64,000 bases of DNA from Pollutimonas bauzanensis (GTDB taxonomy: Bacteria > Pseudomonadota > Gammaproteobacteria > Burkholderiales > Burkholderiaceae_B): positions 92,724-156,723 of the forward strand of contig NZ_FQXE01000013.1 of assembly GCF_900129885.1 (NCBI RefSeq). The letters run 5' to 3'. The notes beneath the pieces were generated by a model, which worked only from the letters and a program-made list of their open reading frames with translations, had not been told where the DNA came from and searched no databases. Positions within the stretch are counted from its first letter, which is position 1. Each line of letters begins with the position of its first letter. Of the stretch, positions 34,968-43,234 are shown in pieces. A program made the translations under genes and the position numbers.

Positions 34968-35936
34968 ATGAAGTTTAGCAAGTCTGCCAAGTCCGCCCTG
35001 GGCGCCGTGGCGCTGGCCGGCGTGCTGGCGCAAGCCCCGGTTCTCGCCCAGTCTGTCGCGGTCACGTCGATTGTCGAGCATCCGGCGCTTGACGCCATCA
35101 AGGACGGGGTCAGGGAAGCGCTTGCCAAGGCGGGCTACACCGATGCCAAGGGGCTGAAGTGGCAATTCCAGACGGCGCAGGGCAATACGGCCATCGCGGC
35201 TCAAATCGCCCGCAAGTACGTGGGCGACCAGCCCGACGTCATCGTGGCCATCGCCACGCCCTCGGCGCAAGCCGTCGTGGCCGCCACCAAAACCATACCC
35301 GTGGTGTATTCCGCCGTGACGGACCCGGTCGCCGCCCAGCTGGTCAAGACCATGGACGCTTCGGGAACCAACGTCACCGGCGTATCCGACAGCCTGGCGC
35401 TCGAAAAACAGGTCCAGCTCATCAAGAAAGTGGTGCCCCAGGCCAAGCGCGTTGGGATGGTCTACAACCCCGGCGAGGCGAACTCGATGGTGGTGGTCAA
35501 GCAGATGCGCGAACTCCTGCCCAAGGCGGGCCTGTCCCTGGTCGAGGCGACCGCCGCGCGCACGGTGGATGTGGGCGCGGCCGCCCGCAGCCTGGTGGGC
35601 AAGGTGGATGTCATCTACACCAACACGGATAACAACGTCGTCTCCGCCTACGAGTCCCTGGTCAAGGTGGGCAACGACGCCAAGATCCCGCTCATCGCAT
35701 CGGACACCGATAGCGTCAAGCGCGGCGCGATCGCGGCGCTGGGCGTGAACTATCACGACCTGGGCATACAGACCGGCAAGCTGGTCATCAAGATACTGAA
35801 AGGCCAGCCGGCCGGCACGCTGGCGTCCGAAACCAGCGACAAGCTCGAGCTCTACGTCAACCGCGCCGCGGCCAAGAAGCAGGGGGTGGAGCTGTCGGAG
35901 GCCTTCCTCAAGTCGGCCACCAAGGTTGTCGATTAA
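34968..35936 (+). CDS. ABC transporter substrate-binding protein (TrpX-like, PF04392 family)
   Basis: Periplasmic receptor of 322 residues with a signal peptide at about 1-28 (ending PVLAQ). Typical motifs are VTSIVEHPALDAIKDGVREAL and GNTAIAAQIARKYVGDQPDVIVAIATPSAQAV, and SDTDSVKRGAIAALGVNYHDLG in the C-terminal half. In other bacteria this family binds amino acids such as tryptophan or tyrosine, or related aromatic compounds. AAGGAG lies just before the ATG. A strong terminator lies between this gene and its permease gene, so receptor mRNA should exceed that of the membrane parts. Confidence 0.9.
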   Translation: MKFSKSAKSALGAVALAGVLAQAPVLAQSVAVTSIVEHPALDAIKDGVREALAKAGYTDAKGLKWQFQTAQGNTAIAAQIARKYVGDQPDVIVAIATPSAQAVVAATKTIPVVYSAVTDPVAAQLVKTMDASGTNVTGVSDSLALEKQVQLIKKVVPQAKRVGMVYNPGEANSMVVVKQMRELLPKAGLSLVEATAARTVDVGAAARSLVGKVDVIYTNTDNNVVSAYESLVKVGNDAKIPLIASDTDSVKRGAIAALGVNYHDLGIQTGKLVIKILKGQPAGTLASETSDKLELYVNRAAAKKQGVELSEAFLKSATKVVD

Positions 35937-35951
35937 AATACCCGCGTCGAT

Positions 35952-35993
35952 GAAACAGGTGGGTTGTCGCAAGCAACCCACCTGTTTCTTTTT
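35952..35993 (+). terminator. 15-bp perfect terminator between receptor and permease genes
   Basis: Bases 35952-35966 and 35974-35988 form a perfect 15-bp stem with a 7-base loop followed by five T residues. It lies 15 bases after the receptor stop codon and 33 bases before the permease ATG, so partial read-through is needed for the downstream genes. Confidence 0.9.
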
Positions 35994-36025
35994 GCTTACT
36001 TTGGCCGGGGCCGGTACACACCAAC

Positions 36026-36919
36026 ATGTCACTTTATTCTTTATGGGGCGCGCTCGAGATCGGGCTGATTTTCGGGCTGGTCGCGCTGGGCGTGCTGATT
36101 TCCTTCCGCATGCTGCGCTTTCCCGACCTGACGGTCGACGGCAGCTTTCCGCTGGGCGGCGCCGCCGCCGCCACGCTGATCAGCGCTGGCGTGGACCCCT
36201 TCAGCGCCACGCTGGCGGCGACCTGCGCGGGCGCCGTCGCGGGAATGCTCACCGGCTGGTTGAACGTCAAATTGAAGATCATGGATCTGCTGGCCAGCAT
36301 TCTGATGATGATCGCCCTGTATTCGATCAACCTGCGCGTCATGGGCCGGCCCAATGTGCCGCTTATCTCGGAGCCCACCGTATTCACCCTATTGCAGCCC
36401 GACGGCGTCAGCGATTACATCGCGCGCCCCCTGATGCTGCTGGTGCTGCTCGTCGTGATCAAGTTCGCGCTGGACTGGTTTTTCTCGACCAAGACCGGGC
36501 TGGCGATGCGGGCGACGGGGTCCAACCCGCGCATGGCCCGCTCGCAGGGCGTGGCCACCGGCGCCATGCTGCTGGTCGGCATGGCGCTTTCCAATGCCTT
36601 GTGCGCCCTGGCGGGCGCGCTTTTCGCGCAATCGCAGGGCGGCGCCGACATCTCCATGGGCATAGGCACTATCGTCATCGGCCTGGCCGCGGTGATCGTG
36701 GGCGAAAGCATCATGCCGTCGCGCAAATTGTTCGTCGTGACGCTGGCCGTCATTGTGGGCGCGGTGCTTTACCGTTTCTTCATCGCCCTGGCCCTGAATG
36801 CCGATTTCATCGGCCTGCAGGCGCAGGACCTGAACCTCGTCACGGCGCTCCTGGTGACATTCGCGCTGGTGATTCCTTTGATCAAGCAAGGCCTGCGCGG
36901 CAAGAAAGGGGGCCGCTGA
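36026..36919 (+). CDS. ABC transporter permease (branched-chain/sugar-type family)
   Basis: Inner-membrane permease of 297 residues with about eight to nine transmembrane helices, of the BPD_transp_2 superfamily that forms homodimers. Motifs include FRMLRFPDLTVDGSFPLGGA near residues 28-47 and GLAMRATGSNPRMARSQGV, the cytoplasmic loop that docks the ATPase. It is followed by the ATPase gene after one base. It is the membrane unit for the receptor upstream; the substrate is probably an aromatic or other amino acid. Confidence 0.9.
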   Translation: MSLYSLWGALEIGLIFGLVALGVLISFRMLRFPDLTVDGSFPLGGAAAATLISAGVDPFSATLAATCAGAVAGMLTGWLNVKLKIMDLLASILMMIALYSINLRVMGRPNVPLISEPTVFTLLQPDGVSDYIARPLMLLVLLVVIKFALDWFFSTKTGLAMRATGSNPRMARSQGVATGAMLLVGMALSNALCALAGALFAQSQGGADISMGIGTIVIGLAAVIVGESIMPSRKLFVVTLAVIVGAVLYRFFIALALNADFIGLQAQDLNLVTALLVTFALVIPLIKQGLRGKKGGR

Positions 36920-36920
36920 G

Positions 36921-37715
36921 ATGCTGAGCGCCAAGAACCTGAGCATTACCTTCAATCCCGGCACCGCCATCGAAACCAGGGCATTGCGCGGATTGTCCCT
37001 GGAGATCCCCGCCGGCCAGTTCGTGACCGTGATCGGCTCCAACGGCGCGGGCAAGTCGACGCTGCTCAACGCCGTGTCGGGGGACCTGTCCGTCGATAGC
37101 GGCTCGATTGTCATCGACGGCCAGGATGTCACCGGCCAGCCGGTATGGACCCGCGCCCGCCAGGTGGCGCGCGTATTCCAGGACCCTATGGCGGGCACCT
37201 GCGAAGACCTCACGATCGAGGAGAACATGGCGCTGGCCTATAGCCGCGGGCAGCGGCGCGGGCTGTCCCTGGCGGTAAAAAGCCATATGCGCGGCGAATT
37301 CCGCGAGCGCCTCGCCACGCTGGGGCTGGGCCTGGAAAACCGCCTCGGCGACCGCATAGGCTTGCTGTCGGGCGGCCAGCGCCAGGCGGTCAGCCTGCTG
37401 ATGGCGGCCTTGCAGCCCTCGCGCATCCTGTTGCTGGACGAGCATACAGCGGCCCTGGATCCCCGCACGGCCCAGTTCGTGCTGGAACTTACCACGCGCA
37501 TCGTGGCCGAGAACAGGCTGACCACCATGATGGTCACCCACAGCATGCGCCAGGCACTGGACGTCGGCGAGCGCACCGTCATGCTGCATCAGGGCGATGT
37601 CGTGCTCGACGTGGCGGGTCCGCAGCGCCAGGGCCTGGATGTGCCCGACCTGCTGGTCATGTTCGAGCGCGTGCGGGGCGAGACCATTTCGGATGACGGA
37701 CTGCTGCTGGGATAG
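36921..37715 (+). CDS. ABC transporter ATP-binding protein
   Basis: 264-residue ATPase. Walker A GSNGAGKST (about 38-46), signature LSGGQRQAV, Walker B ILLLDEHTAALDP and the switch His in MMVTHS are all present. The Q-loop reads VFQDPMAG. It starts one base after the permease gene and is the energising part of the receptor-permease-ATPase importer. The C-terminus carries an acidic tail. The next gene, ybhP, belongs to a different functional group. Confidence 0.92.
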   Translation: MLSAKNLSITFNPGTAIETRALRGLSLEIPAGQFVTVIGSNGAGKSTLLNAVSGDLSVDSGSIVIDGQDVTGQPVWTRARQVARVFQDPMAGTCEDLTIEENMALAYSRGQRRGLSLAVKSHMRGEFRERLATLGLGLENRLGDRIGLLSGGQRQAVSLLMAALQPSRILLLDEHTAALDPRTAQFVLELTTRIVAENRLTTMMVTHSMRQALDVGERTVMLHQGDVVLDVAGPQRQGLDVPDLLVMFERVRGETISDDGLLLG

Positions 37716-37764
37716 CGCGGCACGCTAATTGCTGGCGGGTTGTATTCTGACTTCGTTGGCGCCC

Positions 37765-38529
37765 ATGACTATAGCCAGTGCACCCGCAACACTAAAGATA
37801 CTGACCGTAAATACGCACAAGGGATTTACGTTCTTCAATCGCCGCTTCATCCTGCATGAATTGCGCGATGCCATCCGGGCGACGCACGCCGATATTGTCT
37901 TTCTGCAGGAAGTGCTGGGGGCGCATGAAGTCCACGCCCTGCGCCTGGCGGGCTGGCCGTCCGTCAGCCAGTACGAATTCCTCGCCGATTCCATCTGGGA
38001 CGACTTCGCCTACGGCCGCAATGCCGTCTATCCGCACGGGCATCACGGCAACGCCTTGCTGTCGAAATTTCCCATTACGCACTATGACAACCTCGACATA
38101 TCGGTGGGCAAGCACGAGAAAAGAGGAATGCTGCATTGCGTCCTGCGGCCTCCCCATTCAGGGATGGACATACATGTGGTGTGCGTGCACCTGGGCCTGC
38201 ATGAAAGGCACCGTTCGAGCCAGCTGGCTTTGCTTTGCGGCCTGCTCAAGGATGAAATTCCCCCGGAGGCGCCGCTGGTGGTCGCCGGCGACTTCAATGA
38301 CTGGCGCCTGCGCGGCCAGAAGACGCTGATGCGCTCCAGCGGCCTGAAGGAAGTTTTCGCGGAGTGCCATGGCCAGGTTTCGCGGACATTTCCGGCCCGC
38401 TTCCCGCTATTGCGCCTGGACCGCATCTATGTGCGCAACATGGCGCACTTCCGGCCGGTCGCGCTGGCGTCCAGGCCCTGGATGCATTTGTCGGACCATG
38501 CGCCGCTCGCCGCGGAGGTCACACTATGA
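37765..38529 (+). CDS. ybhP: Endonuclease/exonuclease/phosphatase family protein, YbhP type
   Basis: 254-residue protein of the DNase I-like (EEP) fold. It shows LTVNTHKGF with the metal-binding Asn, FLQEVLGAH with the Glu, [23 protein letters not shown] and the closing [10 protein letters not shown] with the catalytic Asp-His pair. It overlaps clsB by four bases (ATGA), and ybhN follows clsB; this order ybhP-clsB-ybhN is known from E. coli. Its substrate is unknown, possibly a phospholipid-derived phosphodiester given the neighbours. The start is the ATG at 37765, without a clear ribosome binding site. Confidence 0.87.
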   Translation: MTIASAPATLKILTVNTHKGFTFFNRRFILHELRDAIRATHADIVFLQEVLGAHEVHALRLAGWPSVSQYEFLADSIWDDFAYGRNAVYPHGHHGNALLSKFPITHYDNLDISVGKHEKRGMLHCVLRPPHSGMDIHVVCVHLGLHERHRSSQLALLCGLLKDEIPPEAPLVVAGDFNDWRLRGQKTLMRSSGLKEVFAECHGQVSRTFPARFPLLRLDRIYVRNMAHFRPVALASRPWMHLSDHAPLAAEVTL

Positions 38530-39737
38530 CGGTCAAGTGGACATCGGGCAATGCGCTGGAATTGCTGGAGAACGGCGAAGCGTTTTTCCCCGCCGTTTTC
38601 GACGCGATACGCAAGGCCGAACGCAGCGTGCTGCTTGAGACTTTCATTATCTTCGAGGACAAGGTCGGCAATGAACTGCGGCAAGTGTTGCTGGAGGCCG
38701 CGAGGCGCGGGGTGCAGGTGGAAGTCACCGTGGACGGCTACGGTTCGGCCGACCTGACGCCGGAATTCGTCCAGGCCCTGACTTCGGCGGGCGCGGGCTT
38801 TCATGTCTTCGATCCCCGGCCCAAGCGCATGGGCATGCGCACCAATCTGTTCCGGCGCCTGCATCGCAAGATAGTGGTGGTCGATGGCGTGCTGGCTTTC
38901 GTGGGCGGCATCAATTTCAGCGCCGACCACTTGGCGGATTTCGGCCCGACGGCCAAGCAGGACTACGCCATTTCGATACGCGGCCCTTTGGTCGACGAGA
39001 TAGGGCGTTTCGCGCTGGAGGCTCTGTCGCCCGTGCGGCCGCGGTTTTCATGGCGCGGGCTGATCAGGCGCCCGGCCAGGCACGCGCCGGCCGACGGCGA
39101 CAGCGTCGCCGCGCTGGTGCTGCGCGACAACGATCATCACAAGAACGATATAGAGCAGCACTACCGCATAGGCATACGCGCCGCCAGGCAGGACATCACC
39201 ATCGCCAATGCCTATTTCTTTCCCGGCTACCGCTTCCTGCGCGACCTGCGCAAGGCCGCCCAGCGAGGGGTGCGCGTACGGTTGATCCTGCAGGGCGAGC
39301 CCGACATGGCCATTGCCCGTTTCGTGGCGACCATGCTCTACGATTATCTGCTGTCGGCGGGAGTGCAGATCTATGAATACTGCGAACGGCCGCTGCACGG
39401 CAAAGTGGCGACCGTCGACGGCATATGGTCGACGGTGGGGTCCAGCAACCTGGACCCCTTGAGCCTGGCCCTGAACCTGGAGGCCAATGTCATGATCCGC
39501 GACAGGGCCTTCACCTCGCAGCTGCAGCAGCGGCTGGACGCGCTGGTCGAGGATCACTGCCAGCTGATGCAGCGCCTGACGCCGCCGCGCCGCAAGATCC
39601 AGCGGGTTTTCGTCGGCGTCTTCGTTTTCCATTTTCTGCGGCGCTTCCCCTCCTGGGCCGGATGGCTGCCGGCCCGCAAAGCGCAATTGACCTCGTTTCC
39701 CGCGGCGGGCGAACAGGCCAGCGAAGGCCATTCATGA
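38526..39737 (+). CDS. clsB: Cardiolipin synthase B
   Basis: Phospholipase D-superfamily enzyme of 403 residues, close in length to E. coli ClsB (413). Two HKD motifs are intact: His113, Lys115 and Asp120 in HRKIVVVDG, and His291, Lys293 and Asp298 in HGKVATVDG. It joins phosphatidylglycerol molecules, or in ClsB also other acceptors, into cardiolipin-type lipids. Start ATG overlaps the ybhP stop, and its own stop overlaps the ybhN start, so three genes are translationally coupled. A hydrophobic amphipathic stretch near residues 355-385 may attach it to the membrane. Confidence 0.93.
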   Translation: MTVKWTSGNALELLENGEAFFPAVFDAIRKAERSVLLETFIIFEDKVGNELRQVLLEAARRGVQVEVTVDGYGSADLTPEFVQALTSAGAGFHVFDPRPKRMGMRTNLFRRLHRKIVVVDGVLAFVGGINFSADHLADFGPTAKQDYAISIRGPLVDEIGRFALEALSPVRPRFSWRGLIRRPARHAPADGDSVAALVLRDNDHHKNDIEQHYRIGIRAARQDITIANAYFFPGYRFLRDLRKAAQRGVRVRLILQGEPDMAIARFVATMLYDYLLSAGVQIYEYCERPLHGKVATVDGIWSTVGSSNLDPLSLALNLEANVMIRDRAFTSQLQQRLDALVEDHCQLMQRLTPPRRKIQRVFVGVFVFHFLRRFPSWAGWLPARKAQLTSFPAAGEQASEGHS

Positions 39738-40717
39738 GCGCCCCGCGGTGGCGCAGCGTTTTCGCCTGGATCAAGCGCCACTGGGGCGTGATCCGGAAAG
39801 TGCTGACGGGATGCTTTGTCGCGCTCATCCTGACGCTGCTGGGGATGGCGGTCGTCGAGATAGACTGGAGAGAAGTCCTGGCGGCCATCCACAAGCTGCC
39901 GGGCAGGGCTTTATGGCTGGCCGCGCTGATCACCGCGGCCAGCTATACCGTATACAGCAGCTTCGATCTGCTTGGCAAGTGGTACACGGAACATGGCCTG
40001 GCCTGGTGGCGGACCATGATGGTCGGCTTCATCAGCTATGCCTTCACCATGAGCATGGGCGCGCCGGTGGGCGGCCTGGGCCTGCGCCTGCGCCTGTATG
40101 CCAAGCAGGGCTTGCAGCAGGGAGTGATCATGCGCGTGATGGGGCTGAGCCTGACCACCAACTGGATGGGCTACACGCTGCTGGCGGGCGCCATATTCGC
40201 GGCGGGCATGGTCGAACTGCCGCCCGGCTGGAAGCTCGATAACGGGCCCTTGCGCCTGATCGGCGCCGCGATGGTGGCGGCCGGCTGCGCCTATCTGGGG
40301 CTCTGCGCGTTTTCGCGCACCCGTTCGTGGACCGTGCTGGGCCACGAAATAGAACTGCCGTCCATCGGCATGGCGGCATTGCAGATAAGCCTGGCCATCC
40401 TGAACTGGATGCTGATCGGCGCGGTGATTTATGTGTTGCTGCAGCAGCGCATCGCCTACCCGATGGTGCTGGGCGCGCTGCTGATCAGCGCGATCGCTGG
40501 CGCGCTGGCGCATATACCCGGGGGCATAGGCGTCATCGAGTCGGTATTCATCGCCTTGCTGGGCGCTTCCATGGGGCGGGCCGAGATCCTGGGCAGTCTG
40601 CTGGTCTATCGCGCCATCTACTATCTGGCGCCCCTGCTCCTGGCAGGCACATGGTATCTGGCCACGGAAGTGAAGATGCGCAAATTCGCCCGGCATGCAA
40701 ATTGCTCGCCCAAGTAA
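39734..40717 (+). CDS. ybhN: YbhN family membrane protein (LPG synthase TM-domain like)
   Basis: 327-residue inner-membrane protein with about eight transmembrane helices, related to the flippase-like membrane domain of lysylphosphatidylglycerol synthase MprF (UPF0104). It shows SYAFTMSMGAPVGGLGLRLRLYAKQGL near residues 95-122 and AHIPGGIGVIESVFIALLG near residues 258-276. Placement after clsB fits a role in phospholipid movement or modification. The catalytic half of MprF is absent, so lipid aminoacylation is not expected. Confidence 0.9.
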   Translation: MSAPRWRSVFAWIKRHWGVIRKVLTGCFVALILTLLGMAVVEIDWREVLAAIHKLPGRALWLAALITAASYTVYSSFDLLGKWYTEHGLAWWRTMMVGFISYAFTMSMGAPVGGLGLRLRLYAKQGLQQGVIMRVMGLSLTTNWMGYTLLAGAIFAAGMVELPPGWKLDNGPLRLIGAAMVAAGCAYLGLCAFSRTRSWTVLGHEIELPSIGMAALQISLAILNWMLIGAVIYVLLQQRIAYPMVLGALLISAIAGALAHIPGGIGVIESVFIALLGASMGRAEILGSLLVYRAIYYLAPLLLAGTWYLATEVKMRKFARHANCSPK

Positions 40718-40762
40718 TCAGCGCGGCGCCGGCAGGCGCCGCCAGCAACAAGGGGAACCATT

Positions 40763-41341
40763 ATGTCGCTCATCGTAGCAGCCCGCTTTGAAACCTTCGA
40801 CGCCGCCGAGAAAGCCGCGGCGGCCCTGATGGATGCAGGCGTGACGCCCGACGCCCTGCATACTTTCTTCGTCAATCCGCCAGGCGCCCATGACCGTTAC
40901 CCTCTGGGCGGCGATATGGCCGCCGATCCGGACTCCGAGGGCGCGCCCTATAGCGCGGTGGGAGGCGCCGCCGCCGTAGGCGTGGTGGGCGCCCTGGTGG
41001 GGGGCGTCATCGCCTTCACATTCGCCGATTCGGTCCTGCCGGTGGTGGGCGGCGCCGGGGTGGGGGCTTATATCGGTTCGCTGGCCGGAGCGATGTACTC
41101 GCTGGGCAAGGCGCGTCCGCGCCGCACCCATGAACAGGCCGCCCAGGCCAAGAGCCATGAAGGCCGGAAATCGGGCGTATTGCTGGCCGTCCATACCTCG
41201 CGCGAGCATGAAAAGCGCATGGCGGCCATATTGCGCAGCGCCGGGGGCGTCGAGGTGGAGCGCGCCGAGGGCCGCTGGACCAACGGGCACTGGGAGGATT
41301 TCGATCCCCTGGTGAGCCCGGAACTCGAAAAGAACTTCTAG
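40763..41341 (+). CDS. Glycine-zipper-like protein of unknown function
   Basis: 192 residues. The first ~40 residues look like a small alpha/beta domain with FDAAEKAAAALMDAGV. The middle (about 65-115) is a Gly/Ala-rich double helix segment (VGGAAAVGVVGALVGGVIAF and GGAGVGAYIGSLAGAMYSL) typical of membrane-associated glycine zippers. The end, with RKSGVLLAVHTSREHEKRMAAILR, looks like a second ferredoxin-like element. AGGGGA precedes the ATG. No signal peptide. It may respond to stress like other proteins of this build, but function is unknown. Convergent with a BON-domain lipoprotein gene. Confidence 0.7.
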   Translation: MSLIVAARFETFDAAEKAAAALMDAGVTPDALHTFFVNPPGAHDRYPLGGDMAADPDSEGAPYSAVGGAAAVGVVGALVGGVIAFTFADSVLPVVGGAGVGAYIGSLAGAMYSLGKARPRRTHEQAAQAKSHEGRKSGVLLAVHTSREHEKRMAAILRSAGGVEVERAEGRWTNGHWEDFDPLVSPELEKNF

Positions 41342-41371
41342 CGCGGCCGCCCGGGCGGCGGCCGGCGGGCT

Positions 41372-41689
41372 TCAAGGCTGTCCGACCTTGATGTCGAAGT
41401 CGACCTTTTTCACACCGGGAACCTGGCGGGCCGCCTGCACGGCGTTGCGCGCGGCGAGGTTGCTGTCGGCCGTGCCGCGCAGCGTCACGACGGCCTCGTA
41501 AGTCGATACCTGGATATTGTTGGCGTGTATGCCCGGCACGCCCACGACCGCCGCCTCGACATTGGTGTTGATGGACGCATCGTCGTTATACTGCGCCGCG
41601 GCCCGCGGGGTGGGGTCGCCCGCGCAAGCGCTCAGCGCGACCGCCATTGCCATCAGGACGAAGGCGGTGGAAAATCTGCGATTGGTCAT
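41372..41689 (-). CDS. BON-domain lipoprotein
   Basis: 105 residues with a lipoprotein signal peptide ending at the LSAC lipobox (Cys22), followed by one BON domain from about residue 38: ASINTNVEAAVVGVPGIHANNIQVSTYEAVVTLRG and ARQVPGVKKVDFDIKVG. Such proteins sit at the outer membrane facing the periplasm and are often induced by osmotic or envelope stress (OsmY-like), binding lipid. AAGGAG precedes the ATG. It is convergent with the glycine-zipper gene and divergent from an RND efflux operon. Confidence 0.87.
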   Translation of the reverse strand: MTNRRFSTAFVLMAMAVALSACAGDPTPRAAAQYNDDASINTNVEAAVVGVPGIHANNIQVSTYEAVVTLRGTADSNLAARNAVQAARQVPGVKKVDFDIKVGQP

Positions 41690-41810
41690 GGGAGCTCCTT
41701 CAAGTGAGTGGTTCGAAAGCCCTTGGGGCCGCGTTTGTTCAGCAAGCCGTGTGCCGCCCGCATGTGGTCAAAAATAGATCTACTCCGGGTCGCGGGCCGC
41801 TTTTTCGCTT

Positions 41811-41816
41811 TATACT
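41811..41816 (+). promoter_or_regulatory. Candidate -10 element of the RND efflux operon
   Basis: TATACT within an AT-rich stretch, 74 bases before the adaptor-gene ATG, with no clear -35 at the right spacing. If used, transcription would start near 41823, upstream of an 18-base palindrome. Confidence 0.35.
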
Positions 41817-41846
41817 CACGCTTTACTAAAAACCAGAACGGTCACC

Positions 41847-41864
41847 GCTGTGCGCGCGCACAGC
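41847..41864. promoter_or_regulatory. 18-base perfect palindrome ahead of the RND efflux operon
   Basis: GCTGTGCGC is followed directly by its reverse complement, giving 9 + 9 matching bases without a loop. It lies 25 bases before the adaptor-gene start, just downstream of the presumed transcription start, where TetR-type repressors of efflux operons often bind. Confidence 0.5.
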
Positions 41865-41889
41865 ACGCCATGCTGTACAGGAGTCTTGA

Positions 41890-43170
41890 ATGTCGAACCT
41901 TCGTCTGCCTTATGGGCAGCAAGTCCGCGTGGTCGCTTTGTCTTCCCTGCTTTTGCTTGCCGCCTGCGGCGAAAAACCACAACAGGCCGCGCAAGGCGAC
42001 ATGAAAGTCCCCGTCAGCGTCGTGACCGTGCAGCCCACGCCAACCGAAGTCCTGGTGGAACTCCCCGGGCGGGTCGAAGCCATCAAGGACGCCCAGATCC
42101 GCGCGCGCGTCAACGGCATCGTCACCGAAATCAATTTCGTCCAGGGCGGGGACGTCAAGGCCGGGCAGTTGCTGTTCACGATAGACCCGGCGCCTTATCG
42201 CGCGGCTCGCGCCCAGGCCGCGGCTCAATTGCAGCGCGCGCAGGCCGACGCCAAGAGCGCCCGCCTGCTGGCGCAGCGCTATTCCACGCTGATCAAGGCC
42301 AATGCCGTGAGCCGGCAGGAATACGATAACGCCACGGCCGCGGCTGGCCAGGCCGACGCCGCCATTGCCGCCGCGAAGGCTGCTCTGGATACCGCCGACA
42401 TCGACCTGGGCTATACCAAGGTGGTCTCGCCCATCGATGGCCGTATCGGAAAATCCCTGGTCACGGAAGGGGCCCTGGTAAGCGCCACCGCGGCCACGCA
42501 GATGGCCACGGTGCAGCAACTGGACCGGGTGTATGTGGACCTGACCCGGTCCACGACCGAATTGGCGCAATTGCGCCGCGCCCTGGCCAACGGCGAGCTC
42601 GAACGATTGGGCGACGGCGACGCCAAAGCGCAGGCCGTGCTCGAGGACGGGTCCAACTACGATCTGCCGGGCAAATTGCTGTTCTCCGGCGTGACGGTGG
42701 ATCCGACCACCGGGCAGGTCAATTTGCGCGCCGAATTCCCCAATCCAGACAATATCCTGCTGCCCGGTATGTATGTGCGGGTACGGCTGCAGCAGGGCGT
42801 CGACGAAAAAGCCTTGCTGGTGCCGCAACAGGCGTTGCAGCGCACGGCCGATGGCCTGAGCAGCCTCATGCTGGTCAAGGATGGCAAGGTCGAGGTCAAA
42901 GCGGTTACGGTGGGCCCGGGGATCGGCGGCAAATGGATCATTTCCAAGGGCCTTGCCGCCGGCGACGTGGTGATAGTCGAAGGCTTCCAGAAGATCCGCC
43001 CGGGAGCGGCGGTGCAAGGCATTCCATGGGATCCGCAAGCCAAGGCCGGGGACGCGAAAGCGCCGCCGGCCGCCAAGGCAGACGCCGGGGCGCCCGGACC
43101 GGGCGCCGAGAAACCGGAAAGCCAGCCCGCCGACGAGACGCCGTCTTCCAAGCCCGCCCCCAAGGGGTGA
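41890..43170 (+). CDS. RND efflux periplasmic adaptor (AcrA/MexA family)
   Basis: Membrane-fusion lipoprotein of 426 residues with a lipobox LLAAC at about residues 18-22. Domains in order: barrel-sandwich halves (VEAIKDAQIRARVNGIV near residue 60), an alpha-helical hairpin (about 100-165, Ala-rich), a beta-barrel (VTVDPTTGQVNLRAEFPNP near residue 270) and a membrane-proximal domain. A 55-residue Pro/Ala/Glu-rich tail follows and is longer than usual. It joins the pump and outer-membrane channel encoded downstream. AGGAG precedes the ATG. Confidence 0.93.
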   Translation: MSNLRLPYGQQVRVVALSSLLLLAACGEKPQQAAQGDMKVPVSVVTVQPTPTEVLVELPGRVEAIKDAQIRARVNGIVTEINFVQGGDVKAGQLLFTIDPAPYRAARAQAAAQLQRAQADAKSARLLAQRYSTLIKANAVSRQEYDNATAAAGQADAAIAAAKAALDTADIDLGYTKVVSPIDGRIGKSLVTEGALVSATAATQMATVQQLDRVYVDLTRSTTELAQLRRALANGELERLGDGDAKAQAVLEDGSNYDLPGKLLFSGVTVDPTTGQVNLRAEFPNPDNILLPGMYVRVRLQQGVDEKALLVPQQALQRTADGLSSLMLVKDGKVEVKAVTVGPGIGGKWIISKGLAAGDVVIVEGFQKIRPGAAVQGIPWDPQAKAGDAKAPPAAKADAGAPGPGAEKPESQPADETPSSKPAPKG

Positions 43171-43182
43171 GTCGCTAGCTTG

Positions 43183-43206
43183 TGCAGGCCGCCATCGCGG
43201 CCTGCA
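43183..43206 (+). promoter_or_regulatory. 10-bp perfect hairpin between adaptor and pump genes
   Basis: TGCAGGCCGC and GCGGCCTGCA form a perfect stem around CATC, 12 bases after the adaptor stop codon and 28 before the pump ATG. There is no T-run, so it is probably an mRNA processing or stability element that sets relative expression inside the operon. Confidence 0.5.
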
Positions 43207-43234
43207 ACGTTAAATGCTTTTAGAGTGAGCACGC

